Below are positions 18,077 to 26,564 of a stretch of DNA of 64,000 nt, in pieces. This DNA comes from Salinisphaeraceae bacterium (GTDB lineage: Bacteria; Pseudomonadota; Gammaproteobacteria; Nevskiales; Salinisphaeraceae): assembly GCA_002683405.1 (NCBI GenBank), contig NYTH01000027.1, positions 1 through 64,000 of the forward strand, written 5' to 3'. The notes beneath the pieces were generated by a model that ran no database searches, had not been told where the DNA came from, and worked only from the letters and a program-made list of their open reading frames with translations. The first letter of the stretch is position 1. Each line of letters begins with the position of its first letter. Position numbers and translations under genes: made by a program.

Positions 18077-18913
18077 ATGGCCGTTTACGCTATCGGCGAT
18101 CTCCATGGCTGTTATCGACCATTCAGATCACTACTTGAGTGTCTCGATTTCAAGCATTCGCGCGACCGGCTCTGGCTAGTCGGCGACCTGATCAACCGCG
18201 GGCCCGACTCGCTGGGCTGCCTGCGGGAGGCGCGCGCCCTGGGCGACAGCGCCATCACCGTGCTCGGCAATCACGACCTGAGCTTTCTGGCCGCCGCCAC
18301 CGGTTCCGCGCCCGACAAGAACCTGAACAGCAGCCTCAAACCGATACTCGACGCGCCCGACTGTGACGCGCTGATCGCCTGGCTACTGGAGCAGCCCCTG
18401 GCCCACCACGACCCGGACCTGGGCTGGCTGATGGTCCACGCCGGCGTGGCGCCCGAGTGGGACGTGGCCACCACGCTGTCGGTCGCCGCCGAGGTCGAGG
18501 CCCGCCTGCGCAGCGCACCGCACGACCTGCTGTCTCGCATGTTCGGTGACCTGCCGGCGCAGTGGGATGCATCGCTGACCGGCGAGCCGCGCGAGCGGCT
18601 GATCATCAATTACCTGACCCGTGTCCGCATGACTGACCGCTCGGGCAATCTGCTGATGAAACACAAGGGTCCGGCCGATTTCGATGACGACCAGACCCCC
18701 TGGTTCCGGCAGCCCCGCGCGACCCGGGACACCCGCATCGTGTTCGGTCACTGGTCGGCGCTGCAGTCCGTGGCCTGGCCTGAAGATAACGTCTGGTGCG
18801 TGGATACCGGCTGCGCCTGGGGCGGTCAGCTCACGGCGCTGCGGCTCGACGACCCCGAGTTTCCCCTGATACAGGTGCCCAGCGACCAGCCCGTCCCCGA
18901 GCAGCTACGCTGA
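18077..18913 (+). CDS. apaH: bis(5'-nucleosyl)-tetraphosphatase ApaH
   Basis: This 278-aa metallophosphoesterase hydrolyses Ap4A and related dinucleotides, and removes Np4 caps from RNA in E. coli. GDLHGC at about residues 7-12, GDLINRGPDS at about 36-45 and GNHD at about 66-69 supply the metal ligands. Later VHAGVAPEW and FGHW segments complete the site. The ATG at 18077 begins exactly at the conserved MAVYAIGDLHG start. It normally sits directly behind rsmA-apaG. Here it stands alone after the Tad block, and apaG is not in the window. Confidence 0.95.
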   Translation: MAVYAIGDLHGCYRPFRSLLECLDFKHSRDRLWLVGDLINRGPDSLGCLREARALGDSAITVLGNHDLSFLAAATGSAPDKNLNSSLKPILDAPDCDALIAWLLEQPLAHHDPDLGWLMVHAGVAPEWDVATTLSVAAEVEARLRSAPHDLLSRMFGDLPAQWDASLTGEPRERLIINYLTRVRMTDRSGNLLMKHKGPADFDDDQTPWFRQPRATRDTRIVFGHWSALQSVAWPEDNVWCVDTGCAWGGQLTALRLDDPEFPLIQVPSDQPVPEQLR

Positions 18914-18980
18914 GAGAACCGCGCTGAAGTCAAATCGGGCGGCACCGTTTAACGGCATCAGGTCCTTTGGATGAAAAAAG

Positions 18981-19620
18981 CCACAGAGGCACAGAGGCAC
19001 AGAGAAAAGAACCTGGAACCACAAAGACACCAAGAGCACAAAGATGAAGATCAGATTGTCTTCCCTTTGTGTGCCTTGTGCCCTCTGTGGTTGAGTTTCA
19101 TGCCTTGCTCTCTGTGGCTCTGCGCCTCTGTGGCTCTTGAATAAGAAAAACCACAAGGGCACGGAGGCACGGAGAAAAGAAGGTTTGAACCCACAAAGAC
19201 ACCAGGGGCACGAGGATGAAGATCGAGGTATCTCCCCTTTGTGTGCTTTGTGCCTTTGTGGTTAGGTATTTCTTGGCTCTTGGCGTTTGGGTTTCGCGGC
19301 GGCCTGACCAGGCCGGAAAGCCACAACGGCACAGAGGCACGGAGAAAAGAGTAAAACCACAAAGACACCAAGAGCACAAAGGTGAAGATCAGATTGTTTT
19401 ACCTCGGTGTGCTTTGTGCCCTTTGTGGTTGAGTTTTTTACCTTGCTCTCTGCGGCTCTGCGTCTCTGTGGCTCTTGAATAAGAAAAACCACAGAGACAC
19501 GGAGGCACGGAGAAAAGAAGGTTTGAACCACGACGACACGAAGGGCACAAAAGCCGAAGATCACAATGTCTTCCCTTTGTGTGCTTTGTGCCCTTTGTGG
19601 TTAAGCATTTTTTGCTGTGT
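18981..19620. repeat. four tandem copies of a nested palindromic repeat
   Basis: The 783-bp gap between the converging apaH and MMPL genes holds no credible gene. It carries four related units starting at 18981, 19151, 19321 and 19489. Each has an outer left arm built on CCACAGAGGCACAGAGGCAC and a poly-A/G stretch. An inner arm on ACCACAAAGACACCAAGAGC follows, then the inner arm's reverse complement (CTTTGTG... CTGTGG). Units 1 and 3 also have an outer right arm (ending near 19138 and 19476). In unit 1 the inner arms are 19017-19043 and 19065-19092, and the outer arms about 18981-19009 and 19104-19133. Units 2 and 4 have decayed right arms. All reading frames over it are repeat artefacts. Confidence 0.85.
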
Positions 19621-19640
19621 GCTCTACCGCAACGCCCCAT

Positions 19641-19674
19641 AAAAAAACCGCCGACCCGCATCACGGGCCGGCGG
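19641..19674 (-). terminator. rho-independent terminator of the MMPL operon
   Basis: A GC-rich 11-bp stem with one mismatch (19648-19658 with 19664-19674) has a 5-nt loop. In the minus direction it is followed by seven T (19641-19647). It lies 23 bp past the MMPL stop codon. Confidence 0.88.
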
Positions 19675-19696
19675 CGCAGCGGACTGCAAGGCGCGA

Positions 19697-22096
19697 TCAG
19701 TGCGCCTTGGACTGGCTTTCGTCGATATCCTCGAGCTTGTTGTAGCCCCCTTCCGGCACCGGGTAATTCATGAAGAAGTACGCCAGCGCCGGGAGCACCA
19801 CGATGGCGCCCACCATATTCGCGGTGAAGATGAAGATGAGCAGGATGCCCATGTCGATCTGGAACTGCAGCTGCGAGAACAGCCAGGTGGCCACACCACC
19901 GCCCAGCGCCACGCCGGTAAAGATGACCGCTTTACCGGTTTTCTGCATGGTCCGGTAGTAGGCATCCTGCAGCGACAGGCCGAAGTCCCGCACGCCTTCC
20001 TGGAAGACGCTGTAGACGTACACGCCGTAGTCCACGCCGATCCCCACGGCCAGCGCCAGAATGGGCAGCGTGGCCACTTTCAGGCCGATACCCGCCATGG
20101 TCATGACGCCGTAGCCCATGATGGAGACCAGCGATAGCGGCGCCACAATGCATATGACCGCCGCCACGCTGCGGAAGGCCAGCAGCATGAGGACCACGAT
20201 CACCGCGTACACGTAGGCCAGGACCTCGATCTCCTTGTCCTTGATCACCTGGTTGGTCGCCGCCATCACGCCCACGTTACCCGAGGCCATCTTGAACTCG
20301 ACCCGGCCGCCCTGGTTCTCCTCTTCCGAGTTGAACTGGTTCACCGCGGCCACGACGTTCTGGATGGTCTCGGCCTTGTGATCGGACGTGAACACATATA
20401 CCGGCATGACGCTGCAGTCCGGTAGCAGCAGCCCCGAGCTGGACGGAATCGGCGTGATAGCCTGCGAGAGCACGTAGCGATTGCGCGGCAGCATCTTGAA
20501 CTTGGGCCAGCCTTCGTTGAAGCCCATGTTGATCTGCTTGGCAATCTGGCCCAGCGAAATGGTGGACTGCACGCCAGCGGTGTTCTGCATGCGCCAGGCG
20601 AAGCGGTCGATCTTTTCCATGACCTGATAGTCGATGCAGGCCTCGGGTTCGGTCACCGCCATCACCACGAACTGGTCGGTACCGATGGTGAAGTTATCCA
20701 CGATGGCCCGATTGTCCTGGTTGTAGCGCGAATCCGGACGCAGTTCCGGCACGCCTTCGGAGAAACTGCCGATCTGCAGTTCGTCGTACTTCCACACGGC
20801 CCAGCCCAGCAGAATGCCGCAGATCAGCAGGATCGGCACGGCCGCGCCCGGCCGCGTGCTGTTGGACAGCAAGCGCCAGACGCCGTCATAGAGCCGGTCG
20901 CGACGGACCTGCTTTTCCTTGAACGCGTTCGGATCGCTGATCTTCGTCCAGGTCAGCCAGATAGGCACCATCACCTTGTTGGTGATGATGATGGCAAACA
21001 TGCCGAACGCCGCATTCAGGGCCATTTCCTGAATGATGTCGATGGGAATCAGCAGGATGGTCAGAAAGCCCGCGAGGTCGGTCAGCAGCGCGGTCGAGCC
21101 GGGAATGAACAGACGTCGGAAGGTCTGCAGCGACGCATCGAAATTATCGCGGTTGTTGTCCGCCATCTCGTGCACCCAGGCGTTGACGTACTGCACGCCG
21201 TGCGACACCGATACCGCCAGTACCAGGAACGGCACGAGGATGGCGAACGGATCCAGTCCGTAGCCAAACGCCGTGAGAATGCCGAATTCCCAGATCACGC
21301 AGATGATGGACGCCACCAGCACGATCATCGCGAGCTTCGGCGATCCCAGATAGGCCCACAGCAGCAGCGCGGTGAATATCAGCGTGACCAGGAAGAACAA
21401 CCCCACCTCGGTGGCCGCTTCGACAATATCGCCGACCACTTTCGAAAAACCGATGATGTGTATCGAGATTTCTTCGGTTTCGTACTGCTGGCGGATTTTC
21501 TCGAGGCCCTGGGCCACTTCCACCAGGTCCAGTTCTTCGCCGGTCTTGGGGTTGATGTCCAGCAGTTGCGCCTGGACCATCGCGCCGGTTTCGTCTTCGG
21601 ACACATACCGGCCGATGATGTCCGCCTTGCCAACATTGGTCTTGATCAGGTCGAACATTTCCTGGCCGGGCGCATATTCCGCCGGAATCACGTTGCCGCC
21701 GGACAGGCCACCCTCGACCACCTCGATGTAGCGCACGTTCGGTGTGAAAATGGACCAGGTTCGGGCGCGGTTGACGCCAGGCAGGAAGAACACCTCATCG
21801 GTGACCTGCTTCAGCTTGGCCAGGAATTCCTCGTTGTAGATTTCCTCGTCGTCGTCCTGCATGAGTGCGACGAGTATCTGATTGGCGCCCCCCAGGTCAT
21901 CCCGATACTTGAGAAAGGTCTCCATGTAGGGGTGCGTGGTCGGAATCGATTTCAGGTAACCGGCATCGATACGAAAGCCGACCACGATAATCCCGATGAA
22001 CACCAGCGTGATGAGCGCCAGTATCCCCATGCTCAGGCCGCGCTTGGCATAAACCAGCGGCTCGACTGCCCGCAGAATGTGTTGCTGGGTAATCAT
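19697..22096 (-). CDS. MMPL/RND-superfamily transporter
   Basis: This 799-aa membrane protein has the RND exporter (COG1033-like) layout. One helix lies near the N-terminus (about 24-43) and a periplasmic domain runs to about 215. Five helices follow (about 225-375), then a short cytoplasmic link, another helix near 420, a second periplasmic domain (about 440-620) and five more helices. ALAVGIGVDYGVYVYSVF near residue 690 is the conserved proton-relay type helix of the family. The substrate is unknown; MMPL relatives move lipids or other hydrophobic molecules. It is the last gene of a minus-strand set with a YCF48-like and a DUF1302 protein, starting 26 bp after the former, and is followed by a strong terminator. 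Confidence 0.88.
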   Translation of the reverse strand: MITQQHILRAVEPLVYAKRGLSMGILALITLVFIGIIVVGFRIDAGYLKSIPTTHPYMETFLKYRDDLGGANQILVALMQDDDEEIYNEEFLAKLKQVTDEVFFLPGVNRARTWSIFTPNVRYIEVVEGGLSGGNVIPAEYAPGQEMFDLIKTNVGKADIIGRYVSEDETGAMVQAQLLDINPKTGEELDLVEVAQGLEKIRQQYETEEISIHIIGFSKVVGDIVEAATEVGLFFLVTLIFTALLLWAYLGSPKLAMIVLVASIICVIWEFGILTAFGYGLDPFAILVPFLVLAVSVSHGVQYVNAWVHEMADNNRDNFDASLQTFRRLFIPGSTALLTDLAGFLTILLIPIDIIQEMALNAAFGMFAIIITNKVMVPIWLTWTKISDPNAFKEKQVRRDRLYDGVWRLLSNSTRPGAAVPILLICGILLGWAVWKYDELQIGSFSEGVPELRPDSRYNQDNRAIVDNFTIGTDQFVVMAVTEPEACIDYQVMEKIDRFAWRMQNTAGVQSTISLGQIAKQINMGFNEGWPKFKMLPRNRYVLSQAITPIPSSSGLLLPDCSVMPVYVFTSDHKAETIQNVVAAVNQFNSEEENQGGRVEFKMASGNVGVMAATNQVIKDKEIEVLAYVYAVIVVLMLLAFRSVAAVICIVAPLSLVSIMGYGVMTMAGIGLKVATLPILALAVGIGVDYGVYVYSVFQEGVRDFGLSLQDAYYRTMQKTGKAVIFTGVALGGGVATWLFSQLQFQIDMGILLIFIFTANMVGAIVVLPALAYFFMNYPVPEGGYNKLEDIDESQSKAH

Positions 22097-22122
22097 TATC
22101 GTTCTCCTGATTCGGCGAGCCG

Positions 22123-23322
22123 CTACGGGCGCTTGTACAAGAAGGCGCCGGCTTCACCGACCATGATGAGATTGCCGTCGGGCCGCTCGGTCACGGCGGT
22201 CAGGCCGCCCTCGCGCGAGTTGGGCAGCTGCTCGACCTCGGCGCTGCTGTCGTCCGACCCCCAGATCACGCCGTTGATGCCCACGATCACGTAGCCGCCA
22301 TCCCGGGTGGTGGTGGCACCCAGCAGACTCAGCACCGAAGGCTCGTTATCCACGACTTCCCAGGCGGTCTGTTTGGCCTGCTCCTCGGCCTGCTTTCGCT
22401 CGGCTTCGGCCAGGGCTTCCTTCTTCTTCTCGGTGCTCTCCTCGACCACCTTTTCTGCCGCCTCCTGCTCCGGATCTTCGGCATCACTGCCGTCTGAGCC
22501 CTCGTTGTCGTCGGTCATGGTGGGCGGCTTCTTGAACTGGTAGCCCAGATCGGTATCGGGCGGCAGCACCTTGGCGGTGGTCAGATCATTCGTGACGAAC
22601 GCGTGTCCCCGCAGCCCGTACAGGATGGCGCCGGTCTCGCCCATGGCCTTGACGCCGAAATAGGTCCCCGTATAAGGGCCCTCGATAAGCTCCCAGGTTT
22701 CACCGCCATCCTGCGACCGGGTGAGCAGGCCGGTTTCGCCGGCAATAACCAGATCGCCGTTACCCAGCCGCGCTATGGAATTCAGATGCCATTCGCCGGC
22801 GGACAGCGGATCCGGGTACTCTTCCCATGTCTGACCGCCGTCCTCGGTCACGTAAAACAGATCGTAGGCCCCCACGGCAAACCCGCGGTCCTGATCGAGA
22901 AAGGCCACATCCAGGAAAGGCGTTTCCAGTTCCGGATCGAAATGCTGCACGTTCCAGGTTTGCCCGCCGTCACTGGTATGCAGGATGGTGGCGGCATGGC
23001 CTACGGCCCAGCCATTTTCGGCGTCCACGAACTCGACCGCATTCAGGTTGGCGCGCACGGGGCTGGGAACCTGCTTCCACTCGGTGCCGTCCGCCGAAAG
23101 CAGAATATGCCCGCGCGCACCCACAGCCACATAGCCGGCCTCACCGCGGGGGCGGACATCAAGCAACAGCTCGAACGGCGCGCGCGGCATGATCTCGGCC
23201 GGTCGCGGATCGGTGTTTGCCGCTTCCTCGTCCTGCGCGAGCGCAACGGAAAACAGGGCGCTGGAGGCCAGGCCGATCGCCAGCGCGCTCGACGCGGCCG
23301 CCTGAGTCAGTCTTGATTTCAT
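22123..23322 (-). CDS. YCF48-like BNR-repeat periplasmic protein
   Basis: This 399-aa secreted beta-propeller-like protein has a signal peptide ending near ALAQD (residue 30). Asp-box repeats TSDGGQTW, TEDGGQTW and SQDGGETW lie at about residues 116, 159 and 203, and further propeller-like strands reach the C-terminus. An acidic then Lys/Glu/Ala-rich helix (about 268-322) interrupts the propeller and may form a coiled coil. ATG at 23322 starts a proper signal peptide; the longer upstream frame is not used. Such proteins recur beside RND transporters and DUF1302 proteins, as I recall. A role as a periplasmic partner is inferred from that linkage. The name derives from a photosystem assembly factor and says nothing about function here. 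Confidence 0.82.
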   Translation of the reverse strand: MKSRLTQAAASSALAIGLASSALFSVALAQDEEAANTDPRPAEIMPRAPFELLLDVRPRGEAGYVAVGARGHILLSADGTEWKQVPSPVRANLNAVEFVDAENGWAVGHAATILHTSDGGQTWNVQHFDPELETPFLDVAFLDQDRGFAVGAYDLFYVTEDGGQTWEEYPDPLSAGEWHLNSIARLGNGDLVIAGETGLLTRSQDGGETWELIEGPYTGTYFGVKAMGETGAILYGLRGHAFVTNDLTTAKVLPPDTDLGYQFKKPPTMTDDNEGSDGSDAEDPEQEAAEKVVEESTEKKKEALAEAERKQAEEQAKQTAWEVVDNEPSVLSLLGATTTRDGGYVIVGINGVIWGSDDSSAEVEQLPNSREGGLTAVTERPDGNLIMVGEAGAFLYKRP

Positions 23323-23341
23323 GGAATGTCTCTTTTTGAAT

Positions 23342-23362
23342 GCCACGCCGCGAAGGCGTGGC
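23342..23362. repeat. perfect intergenic hairpin between DUF1302 and YCF48 genes
   Basis: GCCACGCC at 23342-23349 and its exact complement at 23355-23362 flank a 5-nt loop. There is no T-run on either strand, so it is not a classical terminator. A second hairpin, GCCCGC at 23522-23527 with GCGGGC at 23531-23536, lies nearer the DUF1302 stop. The remaining roughly 250 bp of this gap shows no gene. Confidence 0.5.
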
Positions 23363-23579
23363 CGCCAGTGTTGCGACCCGCGGCCGAAACCAGATTGCAC
23401 CGGGTCTCGCTCCCCTCGATAGTCTCGCGTTTCTCGCCGCGCAGGCTAGGCGTCAGGCACCCGAGGCGCTCGCCACTCGGTTCGGGGCCCTTGACCCGGC
23501 ACAACTCGGCCCGCCCAGGACGCCCGCCAAGCGGGCATTTCTAACAGAAGCCTTTCCGCTTCGCAACAATCAACCGGCT

Positions 23580-26318
23580 TCAGAACTGGTAGCGAATACC
23601 CAGCTGGAAGAAATCGCGGTCCGCGAGCAGGTTGAACGGCTCGGCGCCGCGGAAGAACGTGACGCCGGCGGTCAGGCTCCAGGCCTGCTCGTAACGCATC
23701 TCCACGTTGATGACGTACATCTCGCGGCCCTCGATGAAATTCTCGCCGGGACCGGGGGCGGTGCCGTCCACGTCATAGCCAAGAATCACGACCGGGTTGA
23801 AACTGATGCCCGGCAGCACGTTCTCGTAGCGAATGATGCCGATGATTCGTCCGCCCCAGGCGAAATCGGTCGCGTAACCGTCGCGCTGCTGGCTCGGATT
23901 GAAGCGCGTACCCTGAAACTGCCCGCAGAGCGTGCTGTTGGCCTGCCGGGCCGTCTGGCTGTCCGGATTGGCGGCCTCGCCCTGCACGACACCTTCCGCG
24001 CAGGCCGGTGCGCCGCTGCCGTCGGTGCCCACGCTGGCGTGATAGTAGGTGCCCGGCCCTTCGATCTGCAGTTCGTCCTGGTCGGGAAAGCCCAGCACAT
24101 GCGTCGCGCCCAGCTCGAAGAACATGATGATCTGGTTGGCCCTGATCCAATTACCGGGCCCGATGATATAGGTGGCGCCCAGGTTGTACTGAAACACCTG
24201 AAAGCGCTCGTAGCCCTGAATGTACTGACCGGGCGCGATGCTGCCCGGCTCGCCGCCTCGGTAGGCGGTGACGAAATCGGGGAACGCGTTGCGCCGGCCG
24301 GTGGGGTCGGTCAGCAGGATATCGTCCGATAGCGGGGCGAGTACGTCGGCCAGCTGCGAGATGTCCTGCACGCCGGTGGCTTCCAGCAAACCGTTCACCA
24401 GCCCCTGTGCGGCGCCCAGATCGACGTTGAGCAGGTTGCCCAGCGCGCCTACCAGATCACCGCCGCCGGCCACCGTATCCAGCACATCGCCCAGACCGGG
24501 CAGGCCGATGGTGTAGCGGTCGTCGAAGCTGCCGATACGGCAATCCTCCGATCGGTTCTGAGACCCGCCGTTGGCGCCTGCACCGTTGGCGCAGCCCACC
24601 GGGGACGACGGCTGCAGCGCGGCAAACACCACGTCGGCATCGTCGACCTGCAGCGGCAGATTCGGCCGATACGCCACTTCGCCCTGAACGGAAAGATTAC
24701 CGAAGGATGTGTTGAAGCTGATGCCGAACAGATCAATGTCTTCCGGATACTCAAGCAGGCCGCGGAAGGAGTCGATGGGGTAGGCCTCGCCGCAGGGCCC
24801 GGTGCCCGGCGCCGCATCCGCCGGACAGGGGTCGCCATTGGGCTGCGTGCTCACCTGGTCGATGGGCAGCGCGTTGATGATCTGCCCGGCCACCGTGGCC
24901 AGAACGCCGCCGGCGTCAGCTCCCAGCGGCAGCCCGCCCTCCTGAGAGCCCGCATTCGCCAGGGCCGGCCCCAGAAAATGGGCGACATCGGCGTTCGGGC
25001 AGTCGGCCAGCAGGTTGACCGTGTCGGTCACGGTTTCGCCGGTTGGCGCCGACTGCAGGCAGGATTCCTGTCCGGCAAACGCGGAGAAGTAAGGCAGCCG
25101 GCTGTGATAGTTCGCGTAATAAAAGCGCAGTTCGGTGCCGTTGTTGAACTCGGGCAGGAACCAGGTGAAGGCCAGGCCGTACTGGCCGCCGCTGGGCGCG
25201 TCGCGCTCGCTGACCGGCACCCGGCCGTCGATGGCCGCCACTGCGGTCAGCAACTCCTGCTCGGCCCGGAGGTTGCCGTCCGGATCGTCCGGAATCTGGC
25301 CAAAGCCGGCGTTGATGTTGTTGTTGTCGGTATCCAGCGTGATGTCGAGCGTGGACAGAAAGGCGCCGCGCGGGGCGATTTCCACCTTTTCCCAGTCGTA
25401 CTGGTAGAAGGCCTCGAAACTGGTGTTGAGCGTCAGAGGCGCCGCGATTTTCAGAGCGCCGATGGGCTCGAAGACGGTGGCCAGCTCGAGAAAGGCGGGC
25501 CGGAACAGCGCGTTGACGTTGGGCGGGTTGAGCGTATTGAGGCTGTTGACCGTCAGCAGCGTGGATTCACCCCAGTTGATGATCTGCTCACCCAGGGTGA
25601 TCTGAACCTCGTTGTCAAAGAACGGCACGGGCACATAGCCCTGCACGTAGAAATCCAGCAGATCGATATCCTGGCCCAGAAACTCGTTGTACTTGTCCTG
25701 CGTCTGGTTCTCGCGGAACTGCGGCGTGCCCACGGACGCGAAGCCGTATTCCCCGGCATTGCGTCGGGCATCATCCTCGGCGCGGTCGGCCGGCGTGTAG
25801 TAGTTGGGGTAGTACTGCTCACGATCGTAGTTCACGAAATCGTGAAAGGCGTTGTAGCGGCCGAAGAAGGTCCAGTCCTTCCACTCGAGCGTCAGATCCT
25901 GCGTGATCTGCGCCACGGCCTGGGTAACGTCGTACTGGTCAAAGTTGAGGTTGCCGTCATCGTTGTTGATGCCGCCTGCCCCGCCGACCGCGAGGCCGGC
26001 GTTGTTGACCGCGGGGCCCTCGGCTTCCAGACCCAGCTGCACCCGGCCGGGCACCGCCCCGGGCGGCGTCGAAAGATGCGGCTGACAGGCAGACCGACAG
26101 GCCGTGGGATCAAGATTGGCTACGCCGATGTTGCGCGGGTCGCGTTCCTCCAGTCGCCACTGCGCGCCGAGCGACAGACTGGTATTCAGCGTTCCGGTCA
26201 CACCGCCGAAAGCATCCCAGTCAAAGCGTATCGCCTGGCTGTCCGGCGAGTAACTGGTGGCCACAACCACTGAACAGACTGCGAACGCCCGCAGACCGGC
26301 AGACCCGAATCCCCGCAT
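23580..26318 (-). CDS. DUF1302-family outer-membrane protein
   Basis: This 912-aa protein has a signal peptide (cleavage near SQAIRF, residue 30), and the mature part is rich in alternating aromatic beta-strands and ends in QLGIRYQF. A terminal Phe preceded by such a strand is typical of outer-membrane barrels. The N-terminal IRFDWDAFGGVTGTLNTSLS segment and the SLGAQWRLEERD strand fit DUF1302. DUF1302 genes often travel with DUF1329, YCF48-like and MMPL genes, though the DUF1329 partner is missing here. An outer-membrane step in moving a hydrophobic compound is an inference. ATG at 26318 has AGGGAG about seven bases upstream and is preferred to the longer frame. Confidence 0.85.
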   Translation of the reverse strand: MRGFGSAGLRAFAVCSVVVATSYSPDSQAIRFDWDAFGGVTGTLNTSLSLGAQWRLEERDPRNIGVANLDPTACRSACQPHLSTPPGAVPGRVQLGLEAEGPAVNNAGLAVGGAGGINNDDGNLNFDQYDVTQAVAQITQDLTLEWKDWTFFGRYNAFHDFVNYDREQYYPNYYTPADRAEDDARRNAGEYGFASVGTPQFRENQTQDKYNEFLGQDIDLLDFYVQGYVPVPFFDNEVQITLGEQIINWGESTLLTVNSLNTLNPPNVNALFRPAFLELATVFEPIGALKIAAPLTLNTSFEAFYQYDWEKVEIAPRGAFLSTLDITLDTDNNNINAGFGQIPDDPDGNLRAEQELLTAVAAIDGRVPVSERDAPSGGQYGLAFTWFLPEFNNGTELRFYYANYHSRLPYFSAFAGQESCLQSAPTGETVTDTVNLLADCPNADVAHFLGPALANAGSQEGGLPLGADAGGVLATVAGQIINALPIDQVSTQPNGDPCPADAAPGTGPCGEAYPIDSFRGLLEYPEDIDLFGISFNTSFGNLSVQGEVAYRPNLPLQVDDADVVFAALQPSSPVGCANGAGANGGSQNRSEDCRIGSFDDRYTIGLPGLGDVLDTVAGGGDLVGALGNLLNVDLGAAQGLVNGLLEATGVQDISQLADVLAPLSDDILLTDPTGRRNAFPDFVTAYRGGEPGSIAPGQYIQGYERFQVFQYNLGATYIIGPGNWIRANQIIMFFELGATHVLGFPDQDELQIEGPGTYYHASVGTDGSGAPACAEGVVQGEAANPDSQTARQANSTLCGQFQGTRFNPSQQRDGYATDFAWGGRIIGIIRYENVLPGISFNPVVILGYDVDGTAPGPGENFIEGREMYVINVEMRYEQAWSLTAGVTFFRGAEPFNLLADRDFFQLGIRYQF

Positions 26319-26564
26319 GTGTTTCTCCCTGAAACTCTGATAATGCCGCCTCGGCAGCACGCCATCCCTGGCTTGGTTTGACCGGTCAGCCCCTCGCGGA
26401 CCACATGACTATGGCATGCTGACTGCGGCCGCGGCAGAGACGGCACCAACTATAAGGTATCGGCCGGCAATGCCCCTAACTTAATGTTTCCGGACGAACT
26501 TTTTTGACGCTCGTCTGCACGTGGCCCCAATTGATCACGACCGCCGAGCGAACCGATGGACCAT

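Noticed and set aside
18905-19664. Six or more overlapping short frames on both strands after apaH
   Set aside because: They all lie in the palindromic repeat units and resemble each other because the repeats do. None has a start signal or domain.
18914-26318. Insertion sequence or prophage around the repeats and transporter cassette
   Set aside because: No transposase, integrase or phage protein is encoded on either strand, and no long flanking direct repeats are visible.
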